From contig JBEKWB010000009.1 in the NCBI GenBank assembly GCA_049513455.1, positions 1 through 64,000 of the forward strand: a stretch of DNA of 64,000 nucleotides, in the 5' to 3' direction. The notes beneath the pieces are model-generated. The model searched no databases. It saw only the letters and a program-made list of their open reading frames with translations, and was not told the DNA's origin. Of this stretch, positions 42,571-51,342 are shown piece after piece (position 1 is the stretch's first letter; the number at the start of each line of letters is the position of its first letter). A program made the translations under genes and the position numbers. Source of the DNA: Bog-473 sp049513455 (GTDB taxonomy: Bacteria; Actinomycetota; Acidimicrobiia; Acidimicrobiales; RAAP-2).

Positions 42571-44271
42571 ATGTTCGATCTGGTAATCCGCGGTGGAACC
42601 GTTGTCGACGGATCGGGCCGGCCCCGGTACCGGGCCGACGTCGGGGTTCGGGACGGCCGCATCACCTCCATAGGCAGGATCAGTGAAGCGGGCACCGAGG
42701 AGGTCGATGCCGAGGGCAGATTCGTGGCACCCGGCTTCATTGAGATCCATACCCACATGGACGCCCAGGTGTTCTGGGACCCCCTCGGCACCTGCTCGTC
42801 ATGGCACGGGATAACCACGGCCGTCCTGGGGAACTGCGGCTTCACCCTGGCCCCGTGCGCCGAGCCCGACAAGAACCTGGTCATGCGCAGTCTCGAGCGG
42901 GCCGAGGACATCTCCCGGGAGGCCATGCTGGAGGGGATCAGCTGGCAGTGGGAGACCTTCCCCGACTATCTCGACGCCGTCGAGCGGATCCCCAAGGGCA
43001 TCAACTACGCCGGGTACATGGGCCACTCGGCGCTGCGAACCTACGTGATGGGCGAGCGCGCCTTCGAGGAGCCAGGGACCGAGTACGACGTGGCCACCAT
43101 GTGCCGGCACCTGGAGGACGCGGTCAAGGCCGGTGCGCTCGGGCTTTCGACATCGCGCACGCCCAACCACCAGACATCGGACGACAAGCCCGTCCCCAGC
43201 CGGCAAGCGGACTGGAGCGAGGTGCGTGCCCTCGTGAACCGCATGGGCAGTCTGGGTGCCGGCATGTTCGAGATCGCGAACGAACAGAACGGCGAACCCG
43301 GCTTGCGGCGCGCGTACTACGAGCGATTGCGCGATCTTTCCGTGGAGTCGGGTCGACCCCTCTCCTTCATCCTCGGCTGGTCCCCGTCGTCTCCGGGGAC
43401 GACCCAGGACTACATCGATCTCTTCGAGGAGGCGGCCGACCGGGGTGGCCGCATCTTCGGCCAGGGGCACAGCCGTGAGTTCATGTCGATCATCGGGTTC
43501 CCCGTCCACCTTCCGTTTGACTCGCTACCGTCGTGGCGGGCGCTCCGGACGCGCCCCCTGCGGGAGCAAGCGGCGGCACTCCGGGACCCCGCGCAGCGGG
43601 CCCGACTGGTGCAGGAGGCCACGACCGGTCCCTACCGAACGCCGATAGGAGCCGAGACCCGTCCCCCGGACTACGACGTCCTTCGGGTACTCGAGCGGGG
43701 CGACCATGCCGTGCGCACCGTGTCCGGGGTGGCGGCGGCCCGCCGGGTCGAGCCGATCGACGCGCTGATCGACCTGTCGCTCGAGGCCGACTTCGATTGC
43801 TTCTTCGGCCAACCGTTCGCCAACCAGGACATGGACCAGGTGCTCCGCATCCTGAAGGACCCGCATGTGGTGGTGGGCGGCTCGGATTCGGGAGCCCACG
43901 TCTCCCAGATCATCGATTCGTCCATTCCGACGTTCCTGCTGTCGTACTGGGTCCGGGACCGCCAGGCCTTCACGTGGGAGGAGGGGATCCGCAAACTGAC
44001 GTTCGACCCGGCCATGGCCTTCGGGTTCACCGACCGGGGCCTGATCGCGGAGGGCCGGGCCGCCGACCTCGTCGTCTTCGACCCCGAAAGGGTGGCTCCC
44101 GACCTCCCCCACGCTGACACCGACCTTCCGGCCGGCGCCACCCGGCTCAAACAGACGGCCGTGGGCATTGACGCCACCGTCGTCAACGGACAGGTCCTCC
44201 TGCGGGACGGCCAGCACACCGGCCGGCTACCCGGCGTGCTGTTGCGGGGGCCACTGGGGCGGCGCAGCTAA
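42571..44271 (+). CDS. N-acyl-D-amino-acid deacylase-like amidohydrolase
   Basis: A 566-residue amidohydrolase: LVIRGGTVVDGSGRPRYRAD, APGFIEIHTHMDAQVFWDP (metal HxH), TTAVLGNCGFTLAPC (Cys metal ligand of D-aminoacylases), and the C-terminal GGSDSGAHVSQIID (metal Asp) with LVVFDPERV. This is the D-aminoacylase branch common in Acidimicrobiia and Mycobacteria; whether the substrate is an N-acyl amino acid or a cyclic amide is unknown. Confidence 0.9.
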   Translation: MFDLVIRGGTVVDGSGRPRYRADVGVRDGRITSIGRISEAGTEEVDAEGRFVAPGFIEIHTHMDAQVFWDPLGTCSSWHGITTAVLGNCGFTLAPCAEPDKNLVMRSLERAEDISREAMLEGISWQWETFPDYLDAVERIPKGINYAGYMGHSALRTYVMGERAFEEPGTEYDVATMCRHLEDAVKAGALGLSTSRTPNHQTSDDKPVPSRQADWSEVRALVNRMGSLGAGMFEIANEQNGEPGLRRAYYERLRDLSVESGRPLSFILGWSPSSPGTTQDYIDLFEEAADRGGRIFGQGHSREFMSIIGFPVHLPFDSLPSWRALRTRPLREQAAALRDPAQRARLVQEATTGPYRTPIGAETRPPDYDVLRVLERGDHAVRTVSGVAAARRVEPIDALIDLSLEADFDCFFGQPFANQDMDQVLRILKDPHVVVGGSDSGAHVSQIIDSSIPTFLLSYWVRDRQAFTWEEGIRKLTFDPAMAFGFTDRGLIAEGRAADLVVFDPERVAPDLPHADTDLPAGATRLKQTAVGIDATVVNGQVLLRDGQHTGRLPGVLLRGPLGRRS

Positions 44272-44284
44272 CGCCCGAGGGGCA

Positions 44285-44443
44285 TCATCCTCCGTCGCGT
44301 CGCGCCGCGGTGACCCGCCCACACCGAGAGCACCACGCCGCCGGCGTGCGATCGTCGGAAGGGTGGACCAGGGACCCACATCCGCTGCATCGCCAGATTA
44401 CGGGGGACTGCCTCTCAGTTTTTGACACCACCATCCCTTTCAT
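44285..44443 (-). CDS. Small zinc-ribbon protein
   Basis: A ~52-residue protein with two CxxC knuckles (WRCSGCGSLVHPSDD and WCSRCGRVTAARRDGG), a zinc-ribbon pattern. The start is uncertain: ATG 44443 or one of the GTGs near 44428-44434, which have AAAGGG upstream. It converges on the amidohydrolase. Short length limits certainty, but four paired cysteines are unlikely in a shadow frame. Confidence 0.45.
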   Translation of the reverse strand: MKGMVVSKTERQSPVIWRCSGCGSLVHPSDDRTPAAWCSRCGRVTAARRDGG

Positions 44444-44549
44444 CCGTGGACCGGACATTCTTCCACCCGCGCTCCCCTGCCGACGGTATTTGACCGCCGA
44501 GCGCAATGCGCCGGGCTCAAGGGACTGCGGGCGTCCCCTTCATCCCCTC

Positions 44550-45005
44550 TCAGGCGTACTGCCAACGCTGAGCCGGTCCCTTGCCCGCGGGCCACTCCAT
44601 GGACTGCACGTCGAACCAGATCGGCAGGAGATACTTCACGTAGAACGCGTGCACGGTGATGGTGGGACCGGTGAGATCCTCGTACTCCTTGATGCGAAGA
44701 CGCTCATCCTTCTCCTGGAACCGCTGACACTCGGCCAGCATCGCGTCGACTTCGTCGCGAGTCTCCACGAGGAGTCCCAGGTGGTCGTAACCCGGCGAGG
44801 ACATCGGCTTGCCGCTCTCCGCCAGCAGAATGAACTGGCCGTCGTCCGGGCGGAGCAGATGGCAGGACTGGCCGACCACCTCGGTGTCGAGGGCGTCCCA
44901 GCCGAGCACACCGCAAAAGAACGCGTCGACTTCGTCACGAAACTCCTTGGTCAGGGTTCCCCTCGGGAACGAGAGCTCCATGTGATTGAACCGCATGCTG
45001 GGCAT
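44550..45005 (-). CDS. VOC/glyoxalase-family protein
   Basis: A 151-residue protein starting MPSMRFNHMELSFPRGTL (His ligand position in NHMEL), with FFCGVLGWDALDTEVVG and YDHLGLLVETRDEVDAML. It fits a single-domain vicinal oxygen chelate fold, but the function is unknown. GGAGGAG lies before the ATG. It is divergent from the LLM oxidoreductase across a region with a perfect inverted repeat, so both may be controlled by one repressor. Confidence 0.8.
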   Translation of the reverse strand: MPSMRFNHMELSFPRGTLTKEFRDEVDAFFCGVLGWDALDTEVVGQSCHLLRPDDGQFILLAESGKPMSSPGYDHLGLLVETRDEVDAMLAECQRFQEKDERLRIKEYEDLTGPTITVHAFYVKYLLPIWFDVQSMEWPAGKGPAQRWQYA

Positions 45006-45103
45006 GGTCCACTCCTCCTTGCTGTGCGTCGTCGCAGTGCCACAGAGTCTGGCAGTGATCGGGTAAAGGCGCTGCCCTACCACCAGGTCCCACAGCGGTC
45101 CAA

Positions 45104-45128
45104 ATTGTAGTAGTTCTAATTGAACTAC
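45104..45128. promoter_or_regulatory. Operator-like inverted repeat in a divergent promoter
   Basis: GTAGTTC (45110-45116) and GAACTAC (45122-45128) form a perfect 7-base inverted repeat with a 5-base spacer, between the divergent VOC and LLM genes. The left part ATTGTAG also begins the motifs at 9689 and 12020. It is likely a regulator binding site; the regulator is not known. Confidence 0.55.
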
Positions 45129-45155
45129 CGCCAACGGGAAGGGAGCTCTGCCACC

Positions 45156-46316
45156 ATGCAGTTTTCCGTGATCTTCGAAGCTCAACTCGCCAATCCGACC
45201 CGGCAACGGGAGCAGCAGGTCATACGGGACTGTCTCGAACAGGCGGTTTTCGCCGAGGAGATGGGCTTCGATCGCGTGTGGGCCGTCGAGCACCATTCCC
45301 TCTACTGGTACGCGCACATGAGCGCACCGGAGATCTTCCTCACCGCCGTGGCGGCCCGGACCTCGAGAATCCGCATCGGTCACGGGGTGGTGTGCATGCC
45401 CTTCAACTACAACTACCCCACCCGGGTCGCCGAGCGCGCCGCCATGCTCGACATCATTTCGGACGGGCGCCTCGACCTCGGCGCAGGCCGCGGCGGCACG
45501 CTGCAGGAGATGTCGCTCTGCAACGTCGACCCCGAGCGAACGGTCGCCGAGGTGCGCGAGGCGTTGCAGATCATCGGGCAGATCTGGCTCGGGGACGATT
45601 TCACCTGGCATGGCGACCTTCTCGACATTGAGGCACCCGCCGGATCTCCCCGGCACATAGTGGTGCCCCGCCCCGTGCAGACGCCGCATCCCCCGCTCTT
45701 CCTGGCGTGTACCCATGCCGACACCGTGCGCACCGCCGCCCAGTACGGGGTGGGCGCGCTGGCGTTCGCCTTCGCCGGTCTCGACCATGTGCGCAAGCTC
45801 CGGAAGACCTACGACGAGGCGATCGCCTCACGTACGAAGGACACCTTGGTGGCCACCGTGGTGAACGATCACCTGGCGGCCTTGTGCCCGACCATCGTCC
45901 TCGAGGACCGGGAGCGGGCGCAGCAGATCGGCGCCCGGGGACAGCGCTTCTTCGGGGAGTCGGTGAGCCACTGGGGACGACCGGGGGCGCCGCCACCCAA
46001 CGAGAACAGCGAAGCAGAGGACAACGTGGCGTACATGCGGGGCATGAAGACGACGATGGAAGGCCGCGCCCTGCGGGGCGAGCTGCCCCAGTACATGAAC
46101 GACCCTTCGCTCGCCTCGGCGACGTACAACATCGACCACGCGTATGGCACGGCGAGCGACGCCATCGCGTACGTCGAGGAGCTGCAGGACGCCGGCGTCG
46201 ATGAGGTGATGTGCATGATCCAGATGGGGACCGTCCCCCAGGAGGTCTGCCTTGAGACCATGCGCGCCTGGGGACGCGAGGTCATCCCCCACTTCCGCAG
46301 GTCCGCATCGGTCTGA
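45156..46316 (+). CDS. LLM-class flavin/F420 oxidoreductase
   Basis: A 386-residue luciferase-like protein: MQFSVIFEAQLANPTRQREQ, WAVEHHSLYWYAHMSAPEI, RIGHGVVCMPFNYNYPTRVA, DLGAGRGGTLQEM. Its C-terminus (DAGVDEVMCMIQMGTVPQE then AWGREVIPHF) matches the family end seen beyond the stop of 59394-60521. Length and EHH motif fit the limonene-monooxygenase-like/alkanal monooxygenase subgroup. GGGAAGGGAG is upstream. Confidence 0.9.
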   Translation: MQFSVIFEAQLANPTRQREQQVIRDCLEQAVFAEEMGFDRVWAVEHHSLYWYAHMSAPEIFLTAVAARTSRIRIGHGVVCMPFNYNYPTRVAERAAMLDIISDGRLDLGAGRGGTLQEMSLCNVDPERTVAEVREALQIIGQIWLGDDFTWHGDLLDIEAPAGSPRHIVVPRPVQTPHPPLFLACTHADTVRTAAQYGVGALAFAFAGLDHVRKLRKTYDEAIASRTKDTLVATVVNDHLAALCPTIVLEDRERAQQIGARGQRFFGESVSHWGRPGAPPPNENSEAEDNVAYMRGMKTTMEGRALRGELPQYMNDPSLASATYNIDHAYGTASDAIAYVEELQDAGVDEVMCMIQMGTVPQEVCLETMRAWGREVIPHFRRSASV

Positions 46317-46352
46317 TGCATCGTTTGACTTCTGAAGGTCGAGCGGGCGCGC

Positions 46353-47603
46353 TCACCCCAAGGTGACGGGCACCGATGTGGGCATCCTGAAGAAGGTTCC
46401 TGTGACGTAGGGAGGGTCGACCGACCGGTCGAGCGCGATGTCGGGGAACCGGTCCAGAATCAGCTCCAGCGAGGTCCGCATCTCCATGCGGGCCAGCTGG
46501 TTGCCCATGCAGAAGTGGGGACCACGGCCGAAGCCCAAGTGGGATATGGGCTCTCGGAAGGGGTCGTAGCGGTGAGGGTCGTTCCAGCGGCGGGGGTCCC
46601 GGTTGGCCGCGGCCACGCCCACATCGACCAGCGCACCCCGGGGCAGCGTCACCCCGTCGACGACGGTGTCCTCGGTGACGAGGCGTGAGAACGACGTAAG
46701 CGGAGGCTCCCAGCGCAGGACCTCTTCGACGCAGCGCGGGATGAGCGACCGATCGGACCTCATCTGCTCGAGGAGCTCGGGACGCGACAGGACGCTCAGC
46801 ATCAGGATCCCGGTAGCCCTGTAGGTGGTTCCCGTCCCGGCGATGAGGAGCAGACCGCAGAAGCCCATGACTTCGGCGTCGCTCAACCGGTGCATGGATC
46901 CGTCCTCGTCGGTGAGCTCGCTGGTGACCAGAAGGCTGATGACGTCGTCTCCCGGTGACGAGCGCCGATCTTCGATGATGGGTTGCAGGAACTCGACCAG
47001 CTTCGCGGCGGCCGACTCGGACTCCTCTTTGGGCATGTTCGTCGCCGTGCGAATGATCCAGTCGTGGACCTGGGCGGTCTCGTCGTCGCTGATGCCCAGG
47101 GCAGCCCCGATGGTGTGCGCGGGAAAGCGGGCACAGAGCGCCATGTAGAGGTCGCAACGGTCGAGACCCTCCAGCGCGCCGATGAGGCGGTCCAAGGTGG
47201 GGAGCAACCACCTGTCGTGCCAGCTCTCCATGGTGCGCAGCGCAAAGGCGGGCTGCGCCAGCGATCGGTAGCGGGCGTGCTCCGGTTCGTCCATCATCAA
47301 GAGGTTGGGGCCCCACTGCGCGGCCGTTCCGGCATAGAGATGCGAAGAGAAGGTCTCGTGCTGCCGGAAGATGCGCTGCGCCGAATCGTGCCCGATCACC
47401 GTGAAGCGTGGCGCACCGTCAAAGCCCACGAAGAATTCGAAATCGGGCTGACCGAAGAGCGTCGGGAGGCCCCCCGGATGCACGTCGCCAGCGGGGCGGA
47501 GGGCGTCGAACACGCCGTGGAGATCGTTCACCACACCGAGGCCGTTCATACGGTTGCGCATCCGCTCCGCTTCGTTGACGCCGATGTCGAACATCTTCTC
47601 CAC
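46353..47603 (-). CDS. Cytochrome P450
   Basis: A 416-residue soluble P450. Landmarks: I-helix LLLIAGTGTTYRA, K-helix EVLRWEPPLTSFSRLV, and heme loop HLGFGRGPHFCMGNQLAR with the Cys ligand. It resembles actinobacterial CYP families that hydroxylate terpenoids, steroids or fatty acids. No ferredoxin or reductase gene is in the window, so electrons come from elsewhere. GTG 47603 is the likely start; ATG 47594 is possible. Confidence 0.93.
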   Translation of the reverse strand: MEKMFDIGVNEAERMRNRMNGLGVVNDLHGVFDALRPAGDVHPGGLPTLFGQPDFEFFVGFDGAPRFTVIGHDSAQRIFRQHETFSSHLYAGTAAQWGPNLLMMDEPEHARYRSLAQPAFALRTMESWHDRWLLPTLDRLIGALEGLDRCDLYMALCARFPAHTIGAALGISDDETAQVHDWIIRTATNMPKEESESAAAKLVEFLQPIIEDRRSSPGDDVISLLVTSELTDEDGSMHRLSDAEVMGFCGLLLIAGTGTTYRATGILMLSVLSRPELLEQMRSDRSLIPRCVEEVLRWEPPLTSFSRLVTEDTVVDGVTLPRGALVDVGVAAANRDPRRWNDPHRYDPFREPISHLGFGRGPHFCMGNQLARMEMRTSLELILDRFPDIALDRSVDPPYVTGTFFRMPTSVPVTLG

Positions 47604-47846
47604 CTCGCCCCCTCACCGACCAAATGTTCGCCATATCGAAACGATTCTCGATATCTCGATCATGGTACACCGCCGGTTTCCGCCAAGCCGAGCCCATACG
47701 CGTGCGGACAGTGCGATCGCCGCGCAGCGTCGTCATTTGGAGAGTGGTCCCCGATTGCCAAGGACACGAACGGATCCGTATCGGTCTGTCGATGCATTTG
47801 GGAATCGGTTGGGTTGACGTTGATCACGGCGTCGTATGTTCCGTCT

Positions 47847-48152
47847 ATGTCGGTCAGCAAGCGGCTCGACCAACTGATGAACGAATCCTTCGTGGCGGAT
47901 CTCGGCTACCCCGCCGATCGGTCCATGGTTGCCCGTGTCGTGCTCGGGCTACAACTCTTGGCCGACGAGATCGACGCCATCGCGGCACGCGTCAACCAGG
48001 ATCTTCTTTCATCGGTCGTACCTGAGCACGGCGAGGCCGACAGCTGCTCGGCGGCCGCACTGTTCCCCGAGCCTGCACGTGATCCCGAGCAACCGACCAA
48101 GGCCACCCATGGCTCTCCGACGGCGCATGACTCACCGACGGGACTGGAGTAA
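47847..48152 (+). CDS. Small hypothetical protein
   Basis: A 101-residue frame, MSVSKRLDQLMNESFVADLG, with a helical first half (VARVVLGLQLLADEIDAIAA) and a disordered, acidic, Ser/Thr/Pro-rich second half. No clear ribosome binding site. Codon use is typical. I do not recognise it. Confidence 0.45.
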   Translation: MSVSKRLDQLMNESFVADLGYPADRSMVARVVLGLQLLADEIDAIAARVNQDLLSSVVPEHGEADSCSAAALFPEPARDPEQPTKATHGSPTAHDSPTGLE

Positions 48153-48214
48153 AGACTCCGCGCCGAAGCATCTTTGTGACGGCGTAGTGACGGATTTGAG
48201 GATGACGGAGCAAA

Positions 48215-48532
48215 TTGGGTGGAGTGAACTCTCCCCATGACAGGAGCTCTCTTCCACTCGAGGAGATCTCGGAGGACGAGCCACTTCGTCGACCCAAGGT
48301 CAAGGTTTGGGTCAACTACAACGCGACAACCGGAGAGGTCATTCTCTACGATAGTGATCCGCCACCCTCCTTCGGTCGTCGTGAGCACGACATCGGCCCC
48401 ATCGAACTGGACGAAGAACTGATCAACACGTACGTGACGGCCAAGAATTTTTGGAACGAGACGCACGCAAGGTTCATCACCGCATTACGGGCGGCTTCAG
48501 CTTCGCGGAGATCGATCGACACGCCAAGGTAA
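48215..48532 (+). CDS. Small hypothetical protein
   Basis: A 105-residue frame. The middle (PKVKVWVNYNATTGEVILYD) reads like a compact beta-strand domain and ELINTYVTAKNFWNETHARF like a helix. The start is uncertain (TTG 48215 with GGAG upstream, or GTG 48224). The local base composition is less GC-rich than the neighbours. Not recognised. Confidence 0.5.
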   Translation: MGGVNSPHDRSSLPLEEISEDEPLRRPKVKVWVNYNATTGEVILYDSDPPPSFGRREHDIGPIELDEELINTYVTAKNFWNETHARFITALRAASASRRSIDTPR

Positions 48533-48642
48533 GGACTGGAATGTTCCACCGCCACCACACCCGATCAGCCCTCGTTCCTGCTGTCCCGAAGGTGCGAACC
48601 GTCCCCGCGCGTTTCGTGCAAGGGTGAGGCGCCGGCACATCG

Positions 48643-49458
48643 TCACGTGAAACGCCGAGCCACCGCTTCCGCCTGGGCGCGGTAGCCGGTGCCGAACAGC
48701 ACCGCATGGACGAGCAACGGGTAGAGCTGGAAAAGAGCGACCCGGTCTTCCCAACCGGAGCTCAGTGGGTGCACTTCGTCGTACGCGCGGACCAGGCGCT
48801 CGGGCACCGGGCCGAACAGCGCGAGCATGGCCAGGTCCTCCTCGGGGTGCCCGCCGTGGACCGACGGATCGATGAGCCACGACCGGCCGTCCGAACCGAA
48901 GAGGACATTCCCCCACCACAGGTCGCCGTGCACCAGAGCCGGGCCACCGGGAGGGAGCAGTTCGTCGAGACGGGAGGCGACTGCGGTCACCGTGTCCTCG
49001 AGCCCGCAGCGGACCGACAACGCCCGCAATCGGGCACCGTAGAAGGCGGCGCCGTCGGGGGTGGGCGACGGGTCGACGGGGCAGGTTCCGATCCACGACG
49101 ATCCTCCGCCCCAGCCCGCCGACGGGGCGCGGTGCAGCGTGGCCAGCGCCCTTCCGAGCGTCTCTTCGTGACCGGATGTCCGCGACACCCGGTCCACTGC
49201 GGTCGTGACGAGGAGCCCAGGCTCGGCGAGCACGACCACGGGGACTGGCGGCCCTCCGGGCACCGCACCGAGACGCCTGAGCCCGTCGGCCTCGTCGAGC
49301 ACGCCCGCGCCGACCTTGGCCACGAGTGCCCGGCCGCCCGACGTCACCATCCACGCCTGTTCGCCGAGCCGCCGGGTGGTCCCGGGCGGACCCACTGCGC
49401 TCGCAAGGCGGCGGAGCACGTGCGCCGGCGGGGCGGCGCCGTGACCGCCGACCACCAT
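48643..49458 (-). CDS. Fructosamine kinase/phosphotransferase-like protein
   Basis: A 271-residue kinase-fold protein with LVHGDLWWGNVLFGSDGRSW (catalytic HGDLWxGN) and LIDPSVHGGHPEEDLAML, the fructosamine-3-kinase/ketosamine-kinase signature. It may repair glycated amines, or have another small-molecule target. ATG 49458 lies five bases from the stop of the NTF2-like gene, on the same strand. Confidence 0.88.
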   Translation of the reverse strand: MVVGGHGAAPPAHVLRRLASAVGPPGTTRRLGEQAWMVTSGGRALVAKVGAGVLDEADGLRRLGAVPGGPPVPVVVLAEPGLLVTTAVDRVSRTSGHEETLGRALATLHRAPSAGWGGGSSWIGTCPVDPSPTPDGAAFYGARLRALSVRCGLEDTVTAVASRLDELLPPGGPALVHGDLWWGNVLFGSDGRSWLIDPSVHGGHPEEDLAMLALFGPVPERLVRAYDEVHPLSSGWEDRVALFQLYPLLVHAVLFGTGYRAQAEAVARRFT

Positions 49459-49462
49459 TGGT

Positions 49463-49912
49463 TCAGCGCGTGCCGGCCGTGTCGTCCGAAAGCGGTCGCG
49501 CCCCGGCCAGGTACGCATCGAAGGCCACCGATCTCTCGGTGTCCTCGTAGACCTCGTAGTCCCGTATGAAGCCCCAGCGGGTGAGGGCCCAGATCACGTA
49601 GCGATTCTCATAGACCGGCGTCCCATCCGGTTCCTCGAACCGATCGGTACCTCGGAGGACCATCGTCATCCGCCACGGAGGGCCACTGGCAATGACGTCA
49701 TCGGCCTCGTGCTGCAGCCCGGTCGCGACCATCCTTTTCAGCCATTCCTCCACCTTGTCCCGACCGACGACGTCGCTGGCCCACGAACTGGTCCCCGGGA
49801 ACCGGAAGTGGACGTCGGAAGCCTCCATCCGCAGCGTCGGGCGAATATCACCCCGGTTGAGGGCCCGGAGGTTCCGCGTGATGACCCTCTTGGCCAACCA
49901 TGATCTCACCAC
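49463..49912 (-). CDS. NTF2/SnoaL-like protein
   Basis: A protein of about 149 residues with an NTF2-like pattern: VITRNLRALNRGDIRPTLRM, WASDVVGRDKVEEWLKRMV, and ENRYVIWALTRWGFIRDYEV. The GTG at 49912 has AGGAGG six bases upstream; the ATG at 49918 touches the ribosome binding site and is less likely. It is divergent from a TetR gene, and is followed at once by the kinase-like gene. Confidence 0.75.
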   Translation of the reverse strand: MVRSWLAKRVITRNLRALNRGDIRPTLRMEASDVHFRFPGTSSWASDVVGRDKVEEWLKRMVATGLQHEADDVIASGPPWRMTMVLRGTDRFEEPDGTPVYENRYVIWALTRWGFIRDYEVYEDTERSVAFDAYLAGARPLSDDTAGTR

Positions 49913-50001
49913 GGTCATCCTCCTGGACTAAATTGATCGCTCTAGTCAGAGTAATTTCAAGGGTGGCCAGTGGTCAAGAAGGCGAACGGGAGTGGGGTCG
50001 G

Positions 50002-50586
50002 GTGAACGGCACGAAACAGCGGATCATCGATGCCAGCGCCCACCTGATGCGTCATCGGGGGTACGAGGCAACGGGAGTGAAGGCGATCGTGACCGCCGCA
50101 CGGGCTCCTTTCGGGTCGGTCTACCACTTCTTCCCCGGCGGCAAGGAGCAACTCGGCGCCGAGACCATCCGCTGGTCCGGCGCCGAATACGGCAAACTCC
50201 TCCCGGCGGTGCTGGGGGAAGCGCCGGACCTGGTGAGCGGCGTGCGCGCCTTCTTTGCCGGTGCTGCCGACCATCTGGTCGCGACGGACTACGCCGACGC
50301 GTGTCCGATCGCCACCATCGCCCTCGAGGTCTCGAACCGCAGCGAGGTACTGCGCCTGGCCTGTGCCGAGGTCTTCGACGACTGGATCGCCCTGGGCAGC
50401 AGCCAGCTCGTGGCGGGCGGGGTGGCCGAGGCAGACGCGCGCGGACTGATCATCGAAATGATCGCCGCGCTGGAAGGTGCCTTCATCCTGTGCCGGGCCA
50501 CCCGTCGCACCGAGGCTCTCGTTGTCGTCGGGGCGGCGGCCGCTACCGCGGTCGCCGCCGCCCTCTCCTCGCGGGCTGCGCCATAA
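50002..50586 (+). CDS. TetR-family regulator, LmrA/YxaF type
   Basis: A 194-residue TetR protein: TKQRIIDASAHLMRHRGYEA, AIVTAARAPFGSVYHFFPGG KEQ. The SVYHFFPGGKEQL motif and the DACPIATIALE segment mark the LmrA/YxaF subgroup. It is divergent from the NTF2-kinase pair; the GTG start is inferred from GGGAG upstream. An SDR gene converges on it 30 bases downstream. Confidence 0.9.
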   Translation: MNGTKQRIIDASAHLMRHRGYEATGVKAIVTAARAPFGSVYHFFPGGKEQLGAETIRWSGAEYGKLLPAVLGEAPDLVSGVRAFFAGAADHLVATDYADACPIATIALEVSNRSEVLRLACAEVFDDWIALGSSQLVAGGVAEADARGLIIEMIAALEGAFILCRATRRTEALVVVGAAAATAVAAALSSRAAP

Positions 50587-50616
50587 GGGCGCAGACCACC
50601 GCCCGGTGGAGACCGG

Positions 50617-51342
50617 TCAGTGGTTGACGGACACGGTTCCGCCGTCGACCACCAGGTGCGTGCCGGTGATGAAGGACGCCTTCGGGCTGAGCAGGAAGGC
50701 CACGGCGTGGGCGATCTCCACCGGTTGCGCCAGGCGGCCGAGGGGAGATGCCTTCTCGAACGCTTCGCGCAATCCGGGAACGCTGAGGGCACCGGCCAGC
50801 ATGGGGGTCTCCACGAAGCCGGGACAGACTGCGTTGACGCGGATGCCCTCGGGGCCGAGCTGATGGGCCATCGCCCTGGTGAGCCCGAGGAGGCCGGCCT
50901 TGGAGGCGCAGTAGGCCGGTATCGCGCCGTTGCCCACAATGGCCTCTATGGAACTGATCCCGACGATGGCGGCGTCGTCAGCCGCACGCAAGTGGGGAAG
51001 CAGCGCCTGGACGATGAGGGCATGGGCCCGGAGGTTGACGTCGACGACCGCATCCCACAGCGGTGCGGTCAGCGCACCGACCGGATCCACGCTCACCCGG
51101 CCGGCCGCGTGGACGAGGCCGTCGATCCCCTGCATCGCCTCGGCCGACCTGTCCACCGCGGACGCCACGGCGGCATCGTCGGTGACGTCGACGATGAACG
51201 CCGACATACCGAGCGCCTCCCCCACGTCCGACACGGCGGGCGAGCTGTCCCACAGCGAGACCGCGCGTGCCTCGCCGATCAGTACCTCGGCGCAGGCGCG
51301 CCCGATGCCCGACGCGGCGCCCGTCACGACCACCCCGCTCAT
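50617..51342 (-). CDS. SDR oxidoreductase
   Basis: A 241-residue classical SDR: VVVTGAASGIGRACAEVL, LVHAAGRVSVDP, GISSIEAIVGN, AYCASKAGLLGLTRAM and the C-terminal VDGGTVSVNH. Its ATG overlaps the stop of the zinc alcohol dehydrogenase by four bases (ATGA), so the two are coupled and may oxidise successive alcohols. Confidence 0.92.
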   Translation of the reverse strand: MSGVVVTGAASGIGRACAEVLIGEARAVSLWDSSPAVSDVGEALGMSAFIVDVTDDAAVASAVDRSAEAMQGIDGLVHAAGRVSVDPVGALTAPLWDAVVDVNLRAHALIVQALLPHLRAADDAAIVGISSIEAIVGNGAIPAYCASKAGLLGLTRAMAHQLGPEGIRVNAVCPGFVETPMLAGALSVPGLREAFEKASPLGRLAQPVEIAHAVAFLLSPKASFITGTHLVVDGGTVSVNH

